Positions 43,326 through 52,280 are shown, counted from the stretch's first letter. The stretch is 64,000 nt of DNA from Chromobacterium rhizoryzae (GCF_020544465.1 NZ_CP066126.1:3348001-3412000), one strand, 5' to 3'. Notes: generated by a model from the letters alone, not told the origin. Made by a program: numbers and translations.

Positions 43326-44546
43326 TCACACCTTGGGCCAGGCGATGGGCCGATAATCCGGCAATCCATCCTTGAACGGCGGAATCCGCTCGCCCTCCAT
43401 CAAGGGCCGCACATAATCGAGGAAGGCCGGCGTGACGCTGAAGCCGTCGGCGCCGATGAACTCCGGCGGCAGCCGCTTCTCCTGATCGCCCACCACCGCC
43501 AACGGCACCTCCACCACGTCCCAGCAATAGGGATGGTTCTGGATGCGCTTGATGCCGGCCATCACGCCGCTCTTGCCGGCCAACAGCCACTCCACCGCCC
43601 GCTCGCCCATGATGTAGGCCTGACGCACATCCATGCTGGAACCCAGATGACCGCCGGCGCGTTGCAGATAATCCACCTGCGCCACGTGCGCGGAAATGCC
43701 GCGCTCGCGCAGCAGCAGCTGGGCGATCCAGTGGCCGGCGCCGCCCAGTTGCTCATGGCCGTAGACTTCGGATTTCTTGGCCTCGGCGACGAAGCGGCCG
43801 TCGGCGTCGGTAATGCCCTCCGCCACCGCGATCGCGCACTGGCCGAAGCGCGCCAGCCTGTCGTCCACCGCGGCGAGGAAACGCTCGGCGTCGAAAGCCA
43901 CTTCCGGCAGCAGCAGCAAATGCGGCGCTTCGCGCTCATTGCGCGCCGCCGCGGCGCAGGCCGCCGCCAGCCAGCCGGTATGGCGGCCCATGGTTTCCAT
44001 GATGAAGACCCGGCCCCAGCCCATGCTGGTCATGTCCAGGCCCACCTCGCGCATCGCGCTGGCCAGGAATTTGGCGGAGGAGCCGTAGCCGGGGCTGTTG
44101 TCGGTGCCCACCAGATCGTTGTCTATGGTCTTGGGAACGCCCACCACCTTGAGCGGATAGCCCATGTGGCGCTCGAACTCCGCCAGACGCTCGGCGCAGC
44201 CCAGCGAACCGTTGCCGCCGTTGACCAGCAGATAATGGATGTCGTGCCGGGCCAACACTTCGCGCAGCCGCCGCCAGTCGTCGCCGGCCTCGGCGAAGCT
44301 CCCTATCATGCGCCGGCTGACGCCGAAGCTGCCGCCGGGCATGAAGGCCAGTTGGGCGATGGCCTCGTCCGATACCGCGTCGGTATTGCACAAGCGGTCC
44401 TCCAGCAGGCCGGCCAGACCGTCGAAAGCGCCGTACATCGACAGGCCGCGCTGGCGCGCGGTTTCTATCGCGCCCTGCGCGGAAGCGTTCAACACCGCAG
44501 TCGGACCGCCCGACTGCAAATATACGGCACGGGGTTTGGACATCAT
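43326..44546 (-). CDS. 6-Phosphofructokinase family protein (cofactor uncertain)
   Basis: A 406-residue phosphofructokinase homologue, longer than E. coli PfkA (320). The substrate motif is PKTIDNDL (138-145), with Lys where ATP-type enzymes have Gly, as in pyrophosphate-dependent PFKs. The nucleotide motif is GGNGS (110-114): Gly at the position that is Asp in PPi enzymes, but Asn where ATP enzymes have the Mg-binding Asp. MGRHTGW is intact. The mixed signature leaves the phosphoryl donor undecided. ATGATG 44546/44543 both follow CCAGGTGGCG. Confidence 0.88.
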   Translation of the reverse strand: MMSKPRAVYLQSGGPTAVLNASAQGAIETARQRGLSMYGAFDGLAGLLEDRLCNTDAVSDEAIAQLAFMPGGSFGVSRRMIGSFAEAGDDWRRLREVLARHDIHYLLVNGGNGSLGCAERLAEFERHMGYPLKVVGVPKTIDNDLVGTDNSPGYGSSAKFLASAMREVGLDMTSMGWGRVFIMETMGRHTGWLAAACAAAARNEREAPHLLLLPEVAFDAERFLAAVDDRLARFGQCAIAVAEGITDADGRFVAEAKKSEVYGHEQLGGAGHWIAQLLLRERGISAHVAQVDYLQRAGGHLGSSMDVRQAYIMGERAVEWLLAGKSGVMAGIKRIQNHPYCWDVVEVPLAVVGDQEKRLPPEFIGADGFSVTPAFLDYVRPLMEGERIPPFKDGLPDYRPIAWPKV

Positions 44547-44725
44547 CGCCACCTGGAGAAATGGAGAATCAAACGGCGCGGCGCGCGGCCGGGCCGGGAA
44601 TACCACAAACATACCACTGGCCGGAAAGCCGCCTCAAGCCGGACGGCGGCGCCATTCCCCATTTCCTTGACCGGCGGCAAATCCGCGCGCAAGTTGCCGC
44701 CGCGCTACAGGCGGCCTTGGCCCTC

Positions 44726-45526
44726 CTAATCCCAGCGCGGGCTGAACTCCGGATCTGCCAGCCGCTCGCCGCGCTCCAGGCCGGCGATGGCGTCCATATC
44801 GGCCTTGCTCAAACTCAGCGTCTCCGCCTGCAGATTGGCGGCCAGATTGGCGCGCCGGGTGGACGATGGAATCACGGCCAGCCCCTGGCGCAACAACCAG
44901 GCCAAGGCCAGCTGCGCCGGGCTGGCCCGATGCCGCGCGGCGATTTCGCGCAATAGCGGCTCGTCCATCACCTTGCCGTAAGCCAGCGGCATATAGGCGG
45001 TGACCGGCACCCCCTGCTCTCGGCAAAAATCCAGCAGCTTGCGGTTTTGCAGGAAAGGATGCACTTCCACCTGCTGGCTGGCGATCTCCCCCGGCCCCAC
45101 CGCGGCCAGCGCCCGGCGCAGATGGGCGATGGTGAAATTGGACACGCCTATCCGCCGCGTCAGCCCTTGCTGCTTGGCCAGGGCCAGCGCTTCCATATAT
45201 TCCGCCACCGGCAGCGCGTCGCCGGGCGACGGCCAGTGGATCAGAGTCATGTCCACCTGCTCCACGCCCAGCAAGTCCAGGCTGCGGCGCAGGCTGTCCG
45301 CCAGCCGCTCGCGCCCCAGGTTCTCGGTCCAGATCTTGGTGGTCAGAAACACTTGCTCGCGCGGCAAGCCGCTCTGGCGCAGCGCCTGCCCCACCTCGGC
45401 CTCGTTGCCGTAGATCTGCGCAGTGTCGATGTGGCGGTAGCCCAGCTCCAGCCCGGTCAATACCGAATCCACCACTTGTTGCCCTTCCAGGCGGAAGGTG
45501 CCCAAACCTATTTTTGGCATATCCAT
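44726..45526 (-). CDS. dkgB: Aldo/keto reductase, DkgB-like
   Basis: A 266-residue NADPH-dependent aldo-keto reductase, the same length as E. coli DkgB (2,5-diketo-D-gluconate / methylglyoxal reductase). The catalytic tetrad fits Asp, Tyr, Lys and His in DTAQIYGNE, LTTKIW and LIHWPSP; GVSNFTIAHL and VIPSSTRRANL complete the AKR signatures. The start ATGGATATGCCA gives MDMPKIGLGTFRL. It is downstream of, and possibly co-transcribed with, the MFS gene at 45590. Confidence 0.92.
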   Translation of the reverse strand: MDMPKIGLGTFRLEGQQVVDSVLTGLELGYRHIDTAQIYGNEAEVGQALRQSGLPREQVFLTTKIWTENLGRERLADSLRRSLDLLGVEQVDMTLIHWPSPGDALPVAEYMEALALAKQQGLTRRIGVSNFTIAHLRRALAAVGPGEIASQQVEVHPFLQNRKLLDFCREQGVPVTAYMPLAYGKVMDEPLLREIAARHRASPAQLALAWLLRQGLAVIPSSTRRANLAANLQAETLSLSKADMDAIAGLERGERLADPEFSPRWD

Positions 45527-45589
45527 GATGAAACGTCCTTTCAATTGCGCGCCCTGCGGCGCTTTATTTCCATTGTCCTGCTCCGGCGG

Positions 45590-46783
45590 TCAAGCCGCCT
45601 GCGAACACATTGCCGGCGTCCGCGCCGCGCGGCGGTCCAGCGCGCCGGACCAAGTGGTCAGGGCCAAGGCGGCCAACACCACCAGCGCGCCTATCCACGG
45701 CGTGGCCAGCAGGCCCAGCTCCGCCACCACCCAGCCGCCGGCCCAGGCGCCGCCGGCGATGCCCACATTGAAGGCGGCGATGTTCAGGCCGGAAGCCACG
45801 TTCACCGCCTGCGGCGCGTCGCGTTCCGCCTGCCGCACCACATAGAGCTGCAGGCCGGCCACATTGCCGAAAGCCACCGCGCCCCAGGCCAGCACCGTGA
45901 CCAGCACCCACGCCGGCGACGGCGCGGTGAAGCTCAGCGCCAGCAGCACCAGCGCCAGCAAGGCGAAGATGATCTGCAAGGCGCGCACCGGCCCCTTGCG
46001 GTCCGCCAGCCGGCCGCCCCAGATATTGCCCGCCGCCACCGACACGCCGTACACCAGCATCACCAGCCCCACCCGCGACGGCGCGAAACCGCTGACCTGC
46101 TCCAGAATGGGCGCCAGATAGGTGAAGGCGATGAAAGAACCGCCGTAGCCCAAGGCCGTCATCGCGTACACCAGCAACAGCCGCGGCCGTTTCAGCACCG
46201 CCAGCTGCGCGGCCAGCGAGGCCGGCGGCGGTTGGGGAATGTCCTTGGGCACCAGCAGCAGGCTGCCGATGAAGGCCAGCACCCCCAGCATGGACACCGC
46301 CAGAAAAGTGGCTTGCCAACCCAGGGTCTGGCCGATGAAGGTGCCCAGCGGCACCCCGCTCACCAGCGCCACCGTCAGGCCGCTGAACATCAGCGCGATG
46401 GCGCTGGCCGCCTTGTCCTTGCTCACCAGGCCGGTGGCGATGGTGGAGCCGATGGAAAAGAACACCCCGTGCGCCAGGCCGGTCAGCACCCGCGCCGCCA
46501 TCAGCGCCTGGTAGCCCGGCGCCTGCCAGGCCACCAGATTCCCCAGGGTGAACAAAGCCATCAGCCCCAGCAGCAAGGGCTTGCGCGGCACGCGGCCGGT
46601 CAGCGCGGTCAACAGCGGCGCGCCCACCGCCACGCCCAAGGCGTAAAGACTGACCAATAGGCCGGCGGACGGCAGCGACACTCCCAGGCTGGAAGCGATG
46701 GTGGGAATCAGGCCCACGATGACGAATTCGGTGGTGCCAATGGCGAAGGCGCTCAAGGTCAGCGCCCATAAGGCAAGCGGCAT
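45590..46783 (-). CDS. MFS transporter, AraJ/YdhP-like
   Basis: A 397-residue, 12-segment MFS exporter. It opens MPLALWALTLSAFAIGTTEFVIVG, the hallmark of the AraJ/YdhP/sugar-efflux subgroup, and has motif A-like TGRVPRKPLLLG in the 2-3 loop and RVLTGLAHGVFFSIG in segment 4. The start is preceded by TTTGGGAGAACACC. It is divergent from a LysR gene, which probably regulates it, and precedes dkgB by 63 bp. Confidence 0.9.
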   Translation of the reverse strand: MPLALWALTLSAFAIGTTEFVIVGLIPTIASSLGVSLPSAGLLVSLYALGVAVGAPLLTALTGRVPRKPLLLGLMALFTLGNLVAWQAPGYQALMAARVLTGLAHGVFFSIGSTIATGLVSKDKAASAIALMFSGLTVALVSGVPLGTFIGQTLGWQATFLAVSMLGVLAFIGSLLLVPKDIPQPPPASLAAQLAVLKRPRLLLVYAMTALGYGGSFIAFTYLAPILEQVSGFAPSRVGLVMLVYGVSVAAGNIWGGRLADRKGPVRALQIIFALLALVLLALSFTAPSPAWVLVTVLAWGAVAFGNVAGLQLYVVRQAERDAPQAVNVASGLNIAAFNVGIAGGAWAGGWVVAELGLLATPWIGALVVLAALALTTWSGALDRRAARTPAMCSQAA

Positions 46784-46812
46784 GGTGTTCTCCCAAAGAA
46801 AAGCCGAGTCGG

Positions 46813-46878
46813 GCCCGCCGCGGCGGGCAAACGAATAAGGCCGCATTCTCCACGCTTGCCAGCCGCGGAAAAATCCGC
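46813..46878. promoter_or_regulatory. Divergent control region, MFS / LysR
   Basis: The 129-bp gap contains the perfect palindrome GCCCGCCGCGGCGGGC (46813-46828) and GCGGA-AAAA-TCCGC (46865-46878). Either may serve the LysR regulator; neither can be assigned with certainty. Confidence 0.45.
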
Positions 46879-46912
46879 TTCACTGACAAAAACTTTTGCT
46901 CAGGAATCAACA

Positions 46913-47848
46913 ATGCTACCCATGGAAGCGCTGATTGCATTTGTCTCAGTCATAGACGCCGGCTCCTTCTCCGCCGCCGCGGAGCGTCTGGGCCAGACCC
47001 CGTCCGGCATCAGCCGCAGCGTCAGCCGGCTGGAAAAACAGTTGGGCGTGGCGCTGATCACCCGCACCACCCGCCGGCTGGACCTGACCGCGGAAGGCCG
47101 CTGGCTGCTGGAACGCGCGCGCCGCATTCTGGCCGAGCTGCATGACACCGAGGCTCAGTTGGCCGCCAGCCTGGCCCAGCCCAGCGGCCTGCTGCGCGTC
47201 AACGCCGCCACCCCCATCCTCACCCGGCTGATCGCGCCGCTGGCCGCCGGCTTTCTGGAACGCTACCCGCAGGTGCGCCTGGAGTTGACGGGCGCGGAAG
47301 GCATCGTCGATCTGATAGAAGAGCGGGCCGACGTCGCCATTCGCGTCGGCATGGGCGCGCTGGCGGACTCCAGCCTCAGCGCCCGCCGCCTGGGCGACAG
47401 CCGCATCCGCCTGGTGGCCTCGCCGGACTATCTGAGCCGCCGCGGCGCGCCGGACAGCGCCGATGCGCTGGCGCGGCACCGGCTGTTGGGCTTCACCGCG
47501 CCGGACACCCTCAATCAATGGCCGCTGCGCCACCGCGGCGGCAACGGGCTGGCCATTCAGCCCGCGCTGACCGCCTCCAGCGGCGAAACCCTGTTGCACC
47601 TGGCCTTGCACGGCGCCGGCATCGCCTGCCTCAACGACCTGCTCACCGCCGAAGATCTGCAAAGCGGCCGCTTGTTGCCGGTGCTGGACGCCGTCAGCCT
47701 GCCGTGGAGCCAGACTATCTGGGCGGTGTTCTACAAACAGGGCGCGCTGGCGCCGCGCGTCGGCGCCTGGGTGGATTATCTGGCCGCGGAGCTGGGCCAG
47801 AGGCTGGGACAGCCGACGACGATGGAAAAAAATCCGCGTCCTTCATGA
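46913..47848 (+). CDS. LysR-family transcriptional regulator
   Basis: A 311-residue LysR-type regulator. The helix-turn-helix (MEALIAFVSVIDAGSFSAAAERLG, then TPSGISRSVSRLEKQLG) is at residues 4-45 and the effector domain follows with EERADVAIRVGMGALADSSL. ATG 46913 follows AGGAATCAACA; ATG 46922 is a close alternative. It is divergent from the MFS exporter at 46783 and is its probable regulator. Confidence 0.91.
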   Translation: MLPMEALIAFVSVIDAGSFSAAAERLGQTPSGISRSVSRLEKQLGVALITRTTRRLDLTAEGRWLLERARRILAELHDTEAQLAASLAQPSGLLRVNAATPILTRLIAPLAAGFLERYPQVRLELTGAEGIVDLIEERADVAIRVGMGALADSSLSARRLGDSRIRLVASPDYLSRRGAPDSADALARHRLLGFTAPDTLNQWPLRHRGGNGLAIQPALTASSGETLLHLALHGAGIACLNDLLTAEDLQSGRLLPVLDAVSLPWSQTIWAVFYKQGALAPRVGAWVDYLAAELGQRLGQPTTMEKNPRPS

Positions 47849-47927
47849 AGTTCAGGAACTGAATTAATTTTTCACTTACAAAAACAATAAGATAGATCCA
47901 TTACGGCGGCCTCCGCCCGCTTGCGCC

Positions 47928-48689
47928 ATGACCACCCTGCCCCCCAAACTCATCGTCGCCATCGACGGCGTCGCCATGGAGTACATCGCCGTCGGCGCCG
48001 CCGCGCCGCCCATCGTGCTGATCAACGACGCTGGCACGCCGATGGAGGGCTGGTACAAAGTGCTGCCGGCGCTGGAAACGCTCAGCGGCGTGTTCGCCTA
48101 CAACCGCTGCGGCATAGGCAACAGCGGCAACGCCCGCGAGGCGCAGACCGGCGCCGCGATGATGGAAACCCTGCGCGCGCTGTTGTTCAAGGCGGACCTA
48201 GCCCCGCCCTATGTGCTGGTGGCCCACGCCTTGGGCGGCCTGATCGCCAATCTGTTCGCCCGCAGCTACGCCGGCGAAGTGGCCGCCGTGGTGCTGCTGG
48301 ACGCCGCCGTGCCGGAGGACATCAGCGCGCTGGATGCGCGGCAAGGCCGGCTGGGCCAGTTGCTGCGCCGGGCGCTGGACCTGGCTCAGGATCGGGACAC
48401 CCTGAACGAGACCGGCCACCTGCGCCGTAGCGCGGAACAGATCGCTGAAGCGCCGCCCTTCCCCGACATCCCTCTGTTTGTGATCAGCGGCGGCGCGCCG
48501 GGCTTGTCCTGGCTCACCTCCAAGGCGGTGCTGGACGCGCGCGCCGAGGGCCAGCGCCGGTTGGCGGCGCTGTCGCCGCGAGGCCGCCACGTCATCGCCG
48601 CCCGCAGCGGCCATTTTCCGCAATTCTCGGAACCGGAACGGGTCGTCTCCGCGGTGCGCGACGCGCTGACGGCTATCGCCTCTAGCTAA
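47928..48689 (+). CDS. Alpha/beta-hydrolase-fold protein without nucleophilic Ser
   Basis: A 253-residue alpha/beta-hydrolase fold. The nucleophile elbow, normally GHSxGG, reads VAHALGGLIANLFARSYAGEV: the Ser position (residue 101) is Ala, and the oxyanion region reads LINDAG instead of LLHG. The late His is kept (SGHFPQF, His229). The codons are unambiguous (CACGCCTTGGGC), with no frameshift. It is therefore probably not a classical Ser hydrolase; it may be a binding protein or a hydrolase with other chemistry. It is convergent with the GNAT gene. Confidence 0.82.
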   Translation: MTTLPPKLIVAIDGVAMEYIAVGAAAPPIVLINDAGTPMEGWYKVLPALETLSGVFAYNRCGIGNSGNAREAQTGAAMMETLRALLFKADLAPPYVLVAHALGGLIANLFARSYAGEVAAVVLLDAAVPEDISALDARQGRLGQLLRRALDLAQDRDTLNETGHLRRSAEQIAEAPPFPDIPLFVISGGAPGLSWLTSKAVLDARAEGQRRLAALSPRGRHVIAARSGHFPQFSEPERVVSAVRDALTAIASS

Positions 48690-48731
48690 ACGCCCGTCCC
48701 ATGATGGCGTTGGCCAACAAGCTCCGACGCC

Positions 48732-49241
48732 TCACAAGCGCTTGAAGTAATAGGCGGTGGGGTGCAGGCGTCCGTCCGGACGGGCGGCGTAATCCGGGAT
48801 CTCCCCGCTCTTGCTCCAGCCCAGTTTGCGGTAGACGTCCTCCGCGCCGGAACCGGCCTCGGTGTCCAGCACCAGCAGGCGAATGCCCTGTTTGTGTGCA
48901 TGATCCTCCAGCGTCGCCATCAATTGGCGCGCCACGCCGCGGCCGCGGCGGGCGGAATGCACCAAGAGCTTCTGCACCTCGGCGCGGTGGCGGCCGTTGC
49001 CGCGCTGGCAAGGCGCCAGTTGCACGCAGCCCAGCAGTTCCTCGCCCTCTTCCGCCAGCCATAATTGCAGGCCGGCGCCCAGCAGCGCGTCCACCTGCGC
49101 CCAGTAAGCGGCGGCCTCGGCCTCAGGCAAGGGCGCGAGGAAGCCCACCGACGCGCCGCCGGTCACGCAGTCGGCCAATAAGGCGCTCAGGCGCGAGTAA
49201 TCCCGGGCCGCCAGCGCCGGCGTCATTCTGATCGTGCTCAT
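48732..49241 (-). CDS. GNAT-family N-acetyltransferase
   Basis: A 169-residue acetyl-CoA-dependent acetyltransferase. The CoA-binding region is VQKLLVHSARRGRGVARQLMATLE, with the R-x-x-G-x-G/A element, followed by LLVLDTEAGSGAEDVYRKLGW. The start ATGAGCACGATC follows GGGGGAAAAAAG; a longer frame is ignored because it lacks a site. The substrate is unknown. Confidence 0.9.
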   Translation of the reverse strand: MSTIRMTPALAARDYSRLSALLADCVTGGASVGFLAPLPEAEAAAYWAQVDALLGAGLQLWLAEEGEELLGCVQLAPCQRGNGRHRAEVQKLLVHSARRGRGVARQLMATLEDHAHKQGIRLLVLDTEAGSGAEDVYRKLGWSKSGEIPDYAARPDGRLHPTAYYFKRL

Positions 49242-49361
49242 CTTTTTTCCCCCTTGAACGCCGCGCGCGGACCGCGGCCACAAGCCGGGACAAGCAGTTT
49301 TCATGCCGGAGCGCGGCGCGGCAAACCTGCTAGTCTGGAACAAACCCTATCGGACGCTGCC

Positions 49362-50162
49362 ATGGTTTGGTCCCCGATGCGCCTGGCGCTGATCTGCTGC
49401 GCCGTTCTCGCCCCGCCCTGCCTCGCCGCCGCGCCGCCGCCGGCGCGGGAGGTGGTGCTGGCCAGCGGGGAGTGGCCGCCCTATCTATCCGCCAAGCTGC
49501 CGCAGCAGGGCTATGCCTCCCACATTGTCAGCGAAGCCTTCCGCCTGGCCGGGATCACCGTGCGCTACCGGCATTTCCCCTGGGCCCGGGCCGAGGCCAT
49601 GGTGCGCGGCGGCGAAATCGCGGGATCGGTGGTGTGGTCGATCACGCCGGAGCGCGAGCGATTCGCGCTGTTCAGCCTGCCGGTGGTGGTGGATGAGGAG
49701 GTGGCGTTTCACTTGGCCAAACGCCCGCTTTCTCCGACGGAGATGCCGGAGTTGTACGGCTTGCGCATGGCCACGCCCAACGGTTCCAAACTGGGGGTAT
49801 GGGGCGAGGCGGTGCGCGCCGGCCATATTCGCAACGACAGCACTCAGGACATAGAAAGCGGCATGCGGCAGTTGCTGGCGGAGCGCATCGATTTTTTCCC
49901 CCTGGTCAAATCGGTGGGGCAATCCTTGCTGCGCCGGCGCTTCACGCCGGAGCAGCGCGCCGCCATCGTCTACGCGCCCAAGGTGTGGGAACGCAACGAG
50001 TACCGCCTGATGCTGAGCCGGGCGCAGCCGCAAAGCCAGTGGCTGCTGGACCGCTTCAACGAAGGCCTGGTCCGGCTTAAAAACAGCGCCCAATACCGGC
50101 GGATGGAGCGGGATTTCGAGGATGGGGCTTACGATCAGCCGGTCTCTACGGCAAAACCTTGA
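49362..50162 (+). CDS. Periplasmic solute-binding-like protein (SBP_bac_3 fold)
   Basis: A 266-residue secreted protein with a signal peptide (MRLALICCAVLAPPCLA after a short MVWSP lead) and a type 3 extracellular solute-binding fold: VVLASGEWPPYLSAKLPQQGYASHIVSEAF, WSITPERERFALFSLPVV, LYGLRMATPNGSKLG. No ABC transporter genes are adjacent, so it may be an orphan sensor-like protein. Start 49362 or 49377 cannot be settled. It converges on the LytTR response regulator. Confidence 0.85.
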   Translation: MVWSPMRLALICCAVLAPPCLAAAPPPAREVVLASGEWPPYLSAKLPQQGYASHIVSEAFRLAGITVRYRHFPWARAEAMVRGGEIAGSVVWSITPERERFALFSLPVVVDEEVAFHLAKRPLSPTEMPELYGLRMATPNGSKLGVWGEAVRAGHIRNDSTQDIESGMRQLLAERIDFFPLVKSVGQSLLRRRFTPEQRAAIVYAPKVWERNEYRLMLSRAQPQSQWLLDRFNEGLVRLKNSAQYRRMERDFEDGAYDQPVSTAKP

Positions 50163-50173
50163 AGCCTCCCGGC

Positions 50174-50926
50174 TTACATGCGCTGAAAGAGATGGGCATA
50201 GCTGCGGCTGACTTCCAGCGGTTCCGGATAGCCGCGCAATTGCAGCATGAGGCCGCGCTGGCCGTCGTCGCGCTTGATCTGTTCGATGGCGTCCACCCGC
50301 ACCAGGGTGGAGCGGTGGATCTGCCAGAATTCGTCCGGGTCCAGCGCCTGCAACAGCTCTTTGATCGGCATGCGGATCAAGGCTTCGCAGCCGACGGTCT
50401 GCACCCGGGTGTATTTTTCGTCGGATTGAAAAAACAGCACTTCGCCGGTGCTGATCATGCGCAGGCTATTGCCCACCGAGGCCTTGATCCAGCGCAGATA
50501 GTCCGGCCGCGCCAGTTGACGGCTCAGCTGCTGCAAGGAGGCCTGCCAGTGCGTCGGCAGCGCCAACTGCCGCTGCTCCCAGCGCTGGCGCGTGCGCAAC
50601 AGCCGCTCGTCCTCCACCGGCTTGAGCAGATAATCCACCGCGCCTTCTTCAAAGGCCTTGATCGCGTATTGGTCGTAAGCGGTGACGAACACCACCGGGC
50701 ACAGGCCGTCTATCTCCATCGCCGCGGCGATGCCGTTCTGCACCGGCATGGTGATGTCCAGAAAAGCCAGGTCCGGCCTATGCTCTCGAACCAACTCCAC
50801 CGCCTCCGCGCCGTCGCGGGCCTCGGCCACTATCCTCAACTCCGGCCACACCCGTTGCAGGGCCATGCGCAGTTGCTCGCGCATCAGGCGCTCGTCGTCG
50901 GCGATCACCGCGCTCAATTTGCTCAT
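50174..50926 (-). CDS. LytTR-type response regulator
   Basis: A 250-residue response regulator. The receiver domain (residues 1-120) has DD at 10-11, the phospho-acceptor Asp57 in LAFLDITMP, and the Lys near 108 in LLKPV. The LytTR DNA-binding domain fills residues 148-245, with EVLFFQSDEKYTRV and EFWQIHRSTLVRVDAIE. It lies 29 bp after the histidine kinase stop and forms a two-component system with it. Confidence 0.94.
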   Translation of the reverse strand: MSKLSAVIADDERLMREQLRMALQRVWPELRIVAEARDGAEAVELVREHRPDLAFLDITMPVQNGIAAAMEIDGLCPVVFVTAYDQYAIKAFEEGAVDYLLKPVEDERLLRTRQRWEQRQLALPTHWQASLQQLSRQLARPDYLRWIKASVGNSLRMISTGEVLFFQSDEKYTRVQTVGCEALIRMPIKELLQALDPDEFWQIHRSTLVRVDAIEQIKRDDGQRGLMLQLRGYPEPLEVSRSYAHLFQRM

Positions 50927-50955
50927 TAACGCTGTCCTCTTTACAAGCGGGCCGC

Positions 50956-51861
50956 TCACACCAAGGCGAACGGCAGGCCTATGGTGGCGCGGGTGCCGCC
51001 TGTCGGCAACACCTCCAGCAACAGCTGCGCGCGCTCGCCGTGCAACATGGCCAGACGCTCGCGGATATTGCTCAGGCCCAGGCCCTGCCCCGGCTGCTCC
51101 GGGAAGCCGACGCCGCTGTCGCTGACCGCCACCCTAAGCTCGCCGGCCAGCACCTTGGCGTCGATGAGGATCTCGCCGCCTTCGGCCTTGGGCTCCAGGC
51201 CGTGTTTGATCGCGTTCTCCACCAGGGTTTGCAGCATCATCACCGGAAAGCGCGCGTCCAGCAGCGACTCCGGCACCTCCAGCCGCACCCGCAGCCGGTC
51301 TTCCATCCGCAGCTGCATGATGTCCAGATAGGCGCGCGACAATTCCAGCTGCTGGCCCAGGCTGGTTTCCGCCGGGGACTCCCGCCACTCCGGCAGCGAG
51401 GAGCGCAGATAGCGGATCAGCGCCTTTTGCATCAGCAAGGCGCGCTCCGGCGCGGTTTCCATCAACTGGCACACCGAGGACAGGGTGTTGAACAGGAAGT
51501 GCGGCTCGATCTGCGCCTGCAGCGCCCCCATCCGCGCTTCCGCCAGCTGGCGTTGCAGCGCCTCCACCTCGGCCAGCTCCTCCGCCTGCCGGCTGCGCAC
51601 CACCGCCGCGTCGGCGCGCTGCTCCGCCCGGCGCTTGCCTCTGGCCACGATCTTGACGATGCAGACGGTCACGCCCAGGAAGAAGGCCAGCGCGGGAATC
51701 CCGATGATGCCGCCCAGGATCAGGCCCAGAAAGCAGATCAGCAGCAGCCGTCCCCAGCCGACGGCGGCCAGCCAGTCGAAAAACAGCCACCAGTAGATGG
51801 AAGCCTTGTGGCTGACGAGTTCAATGCCCGCCAGCGCCTCCGCATGTTTTTGCCTATCCAT
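50956..51861 (-). CDS. LytS-type sensor histidine kinase with 2TM N-terminal domain
   Basis: A 301-residue membrane histidine kinase. Residues 1-75 form a 2TM-type input region (HAEALAGIELVSHKASIYWWLF, then two hydrophobic helices). A coiled coil (77-115) leads to the phospho-acceptor motif QIEPHFLFNTLSSV with His121 (His_kinase family), and the HATPase domain shows VENAIKHGLEP and GLGLSNIRERL. The gene overlaps the preceding small 2TM gene by 8 bases. That upstream protein has a near-copy of the first 75 residues. Confidence 0.94.
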   Translation of the reverse strand: MDRQKHAEALAGIELVSHKASIYWWLFFDWLAAVGWGRLLLICFLGLILGGIIGIPALAFFLGVTVCIVKIVARGKRRAEQRADAAVVRSRQAEELAEVEALQRQLAEARMGALQAQIEPHFLFNTLSSVCQLMETAPERALLMQKALIRYLRSSLPEWRESPAETSLGQQLELSRAYLDIMQLRMEDRLRVRLEVPESLLDARFPVMMLQTLVENAIKHGLEPKAEGGEILIDAKVLAGELRVAVSDSGVGFPEQPGQGLGLSNIRERLAMLHGERAQLLLEVLPTGGTRATIGLPFALV

Positions 51862-52156
51862 GATACGCCCCCCGGTCTTGCTTCATTTCTTCCTCGGTCC
51901 CCTGCGTCAGCGCCGCCGGCCTCGACGGCTTCCGCGCGACGCAGGCCTTGACCAGGAAGGACATCAGTATCAAAAAAACCACGGCGCCGCTCAAGGCCAG
52001 CACGCCGCTCAAAATCAAGGCCAGCAGCGAGACCAAGGCCAGCCGCCCCCAGCCGAGGCCGGCCAGCCAGTCTACATAAAGCCGCCAGTAAATGGCGATT
52101 TTGTGCTTGACGCCGTTCAGTCCGTCCAGGGCTTCCGCGTGTTTTTCCCGATCCAT
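51854..52156 (-). CDS. Small 2TM-domain membrane protein, copy of the kinase input domain
   Basis: A 100-residue protein that closely matches the first 75 residues of the next kinase: MDREKHAEALDGLNGVKHKI here versus MDRQKHAEALAGIELVSHKA there, then IAIYWRLYVDWLAGLGWGRL versus SIYWWLFFDWLAAVGWGRLL. Both have two hydrophobic helices. After residue 76 it has a short charged tail (GTEEEMKQDRGAYHG) in place of the kinase core. The start follows GCAAGGAGCTGAAC. Its stop overlaps the kinase start, implying coupling. It may hetero-oligomerise with the kinase; this is inference. Confidence 0.88.
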   Translation of the reverse strand: MDREKHAEALDGLNGVKHKIAIYWRLYVDWLAGLGWGRLALVSLLALILSGVLALSGAVVFLILMSFLVKACVARKPSRPAALTQGTEEEMKQDRGAYHG

Positions 52157-52280
52157 GTTCAGCTCCTTGCAATGCGTTGTGGTTGACGCTGCTCACTGTA
52201 GCCAGCGCCAAACGCGGCCGACAGCGGCTTGCGACGAAACGCGCAAGGCGATGGATGAAGCGGCGAAACACGCGACGAAC

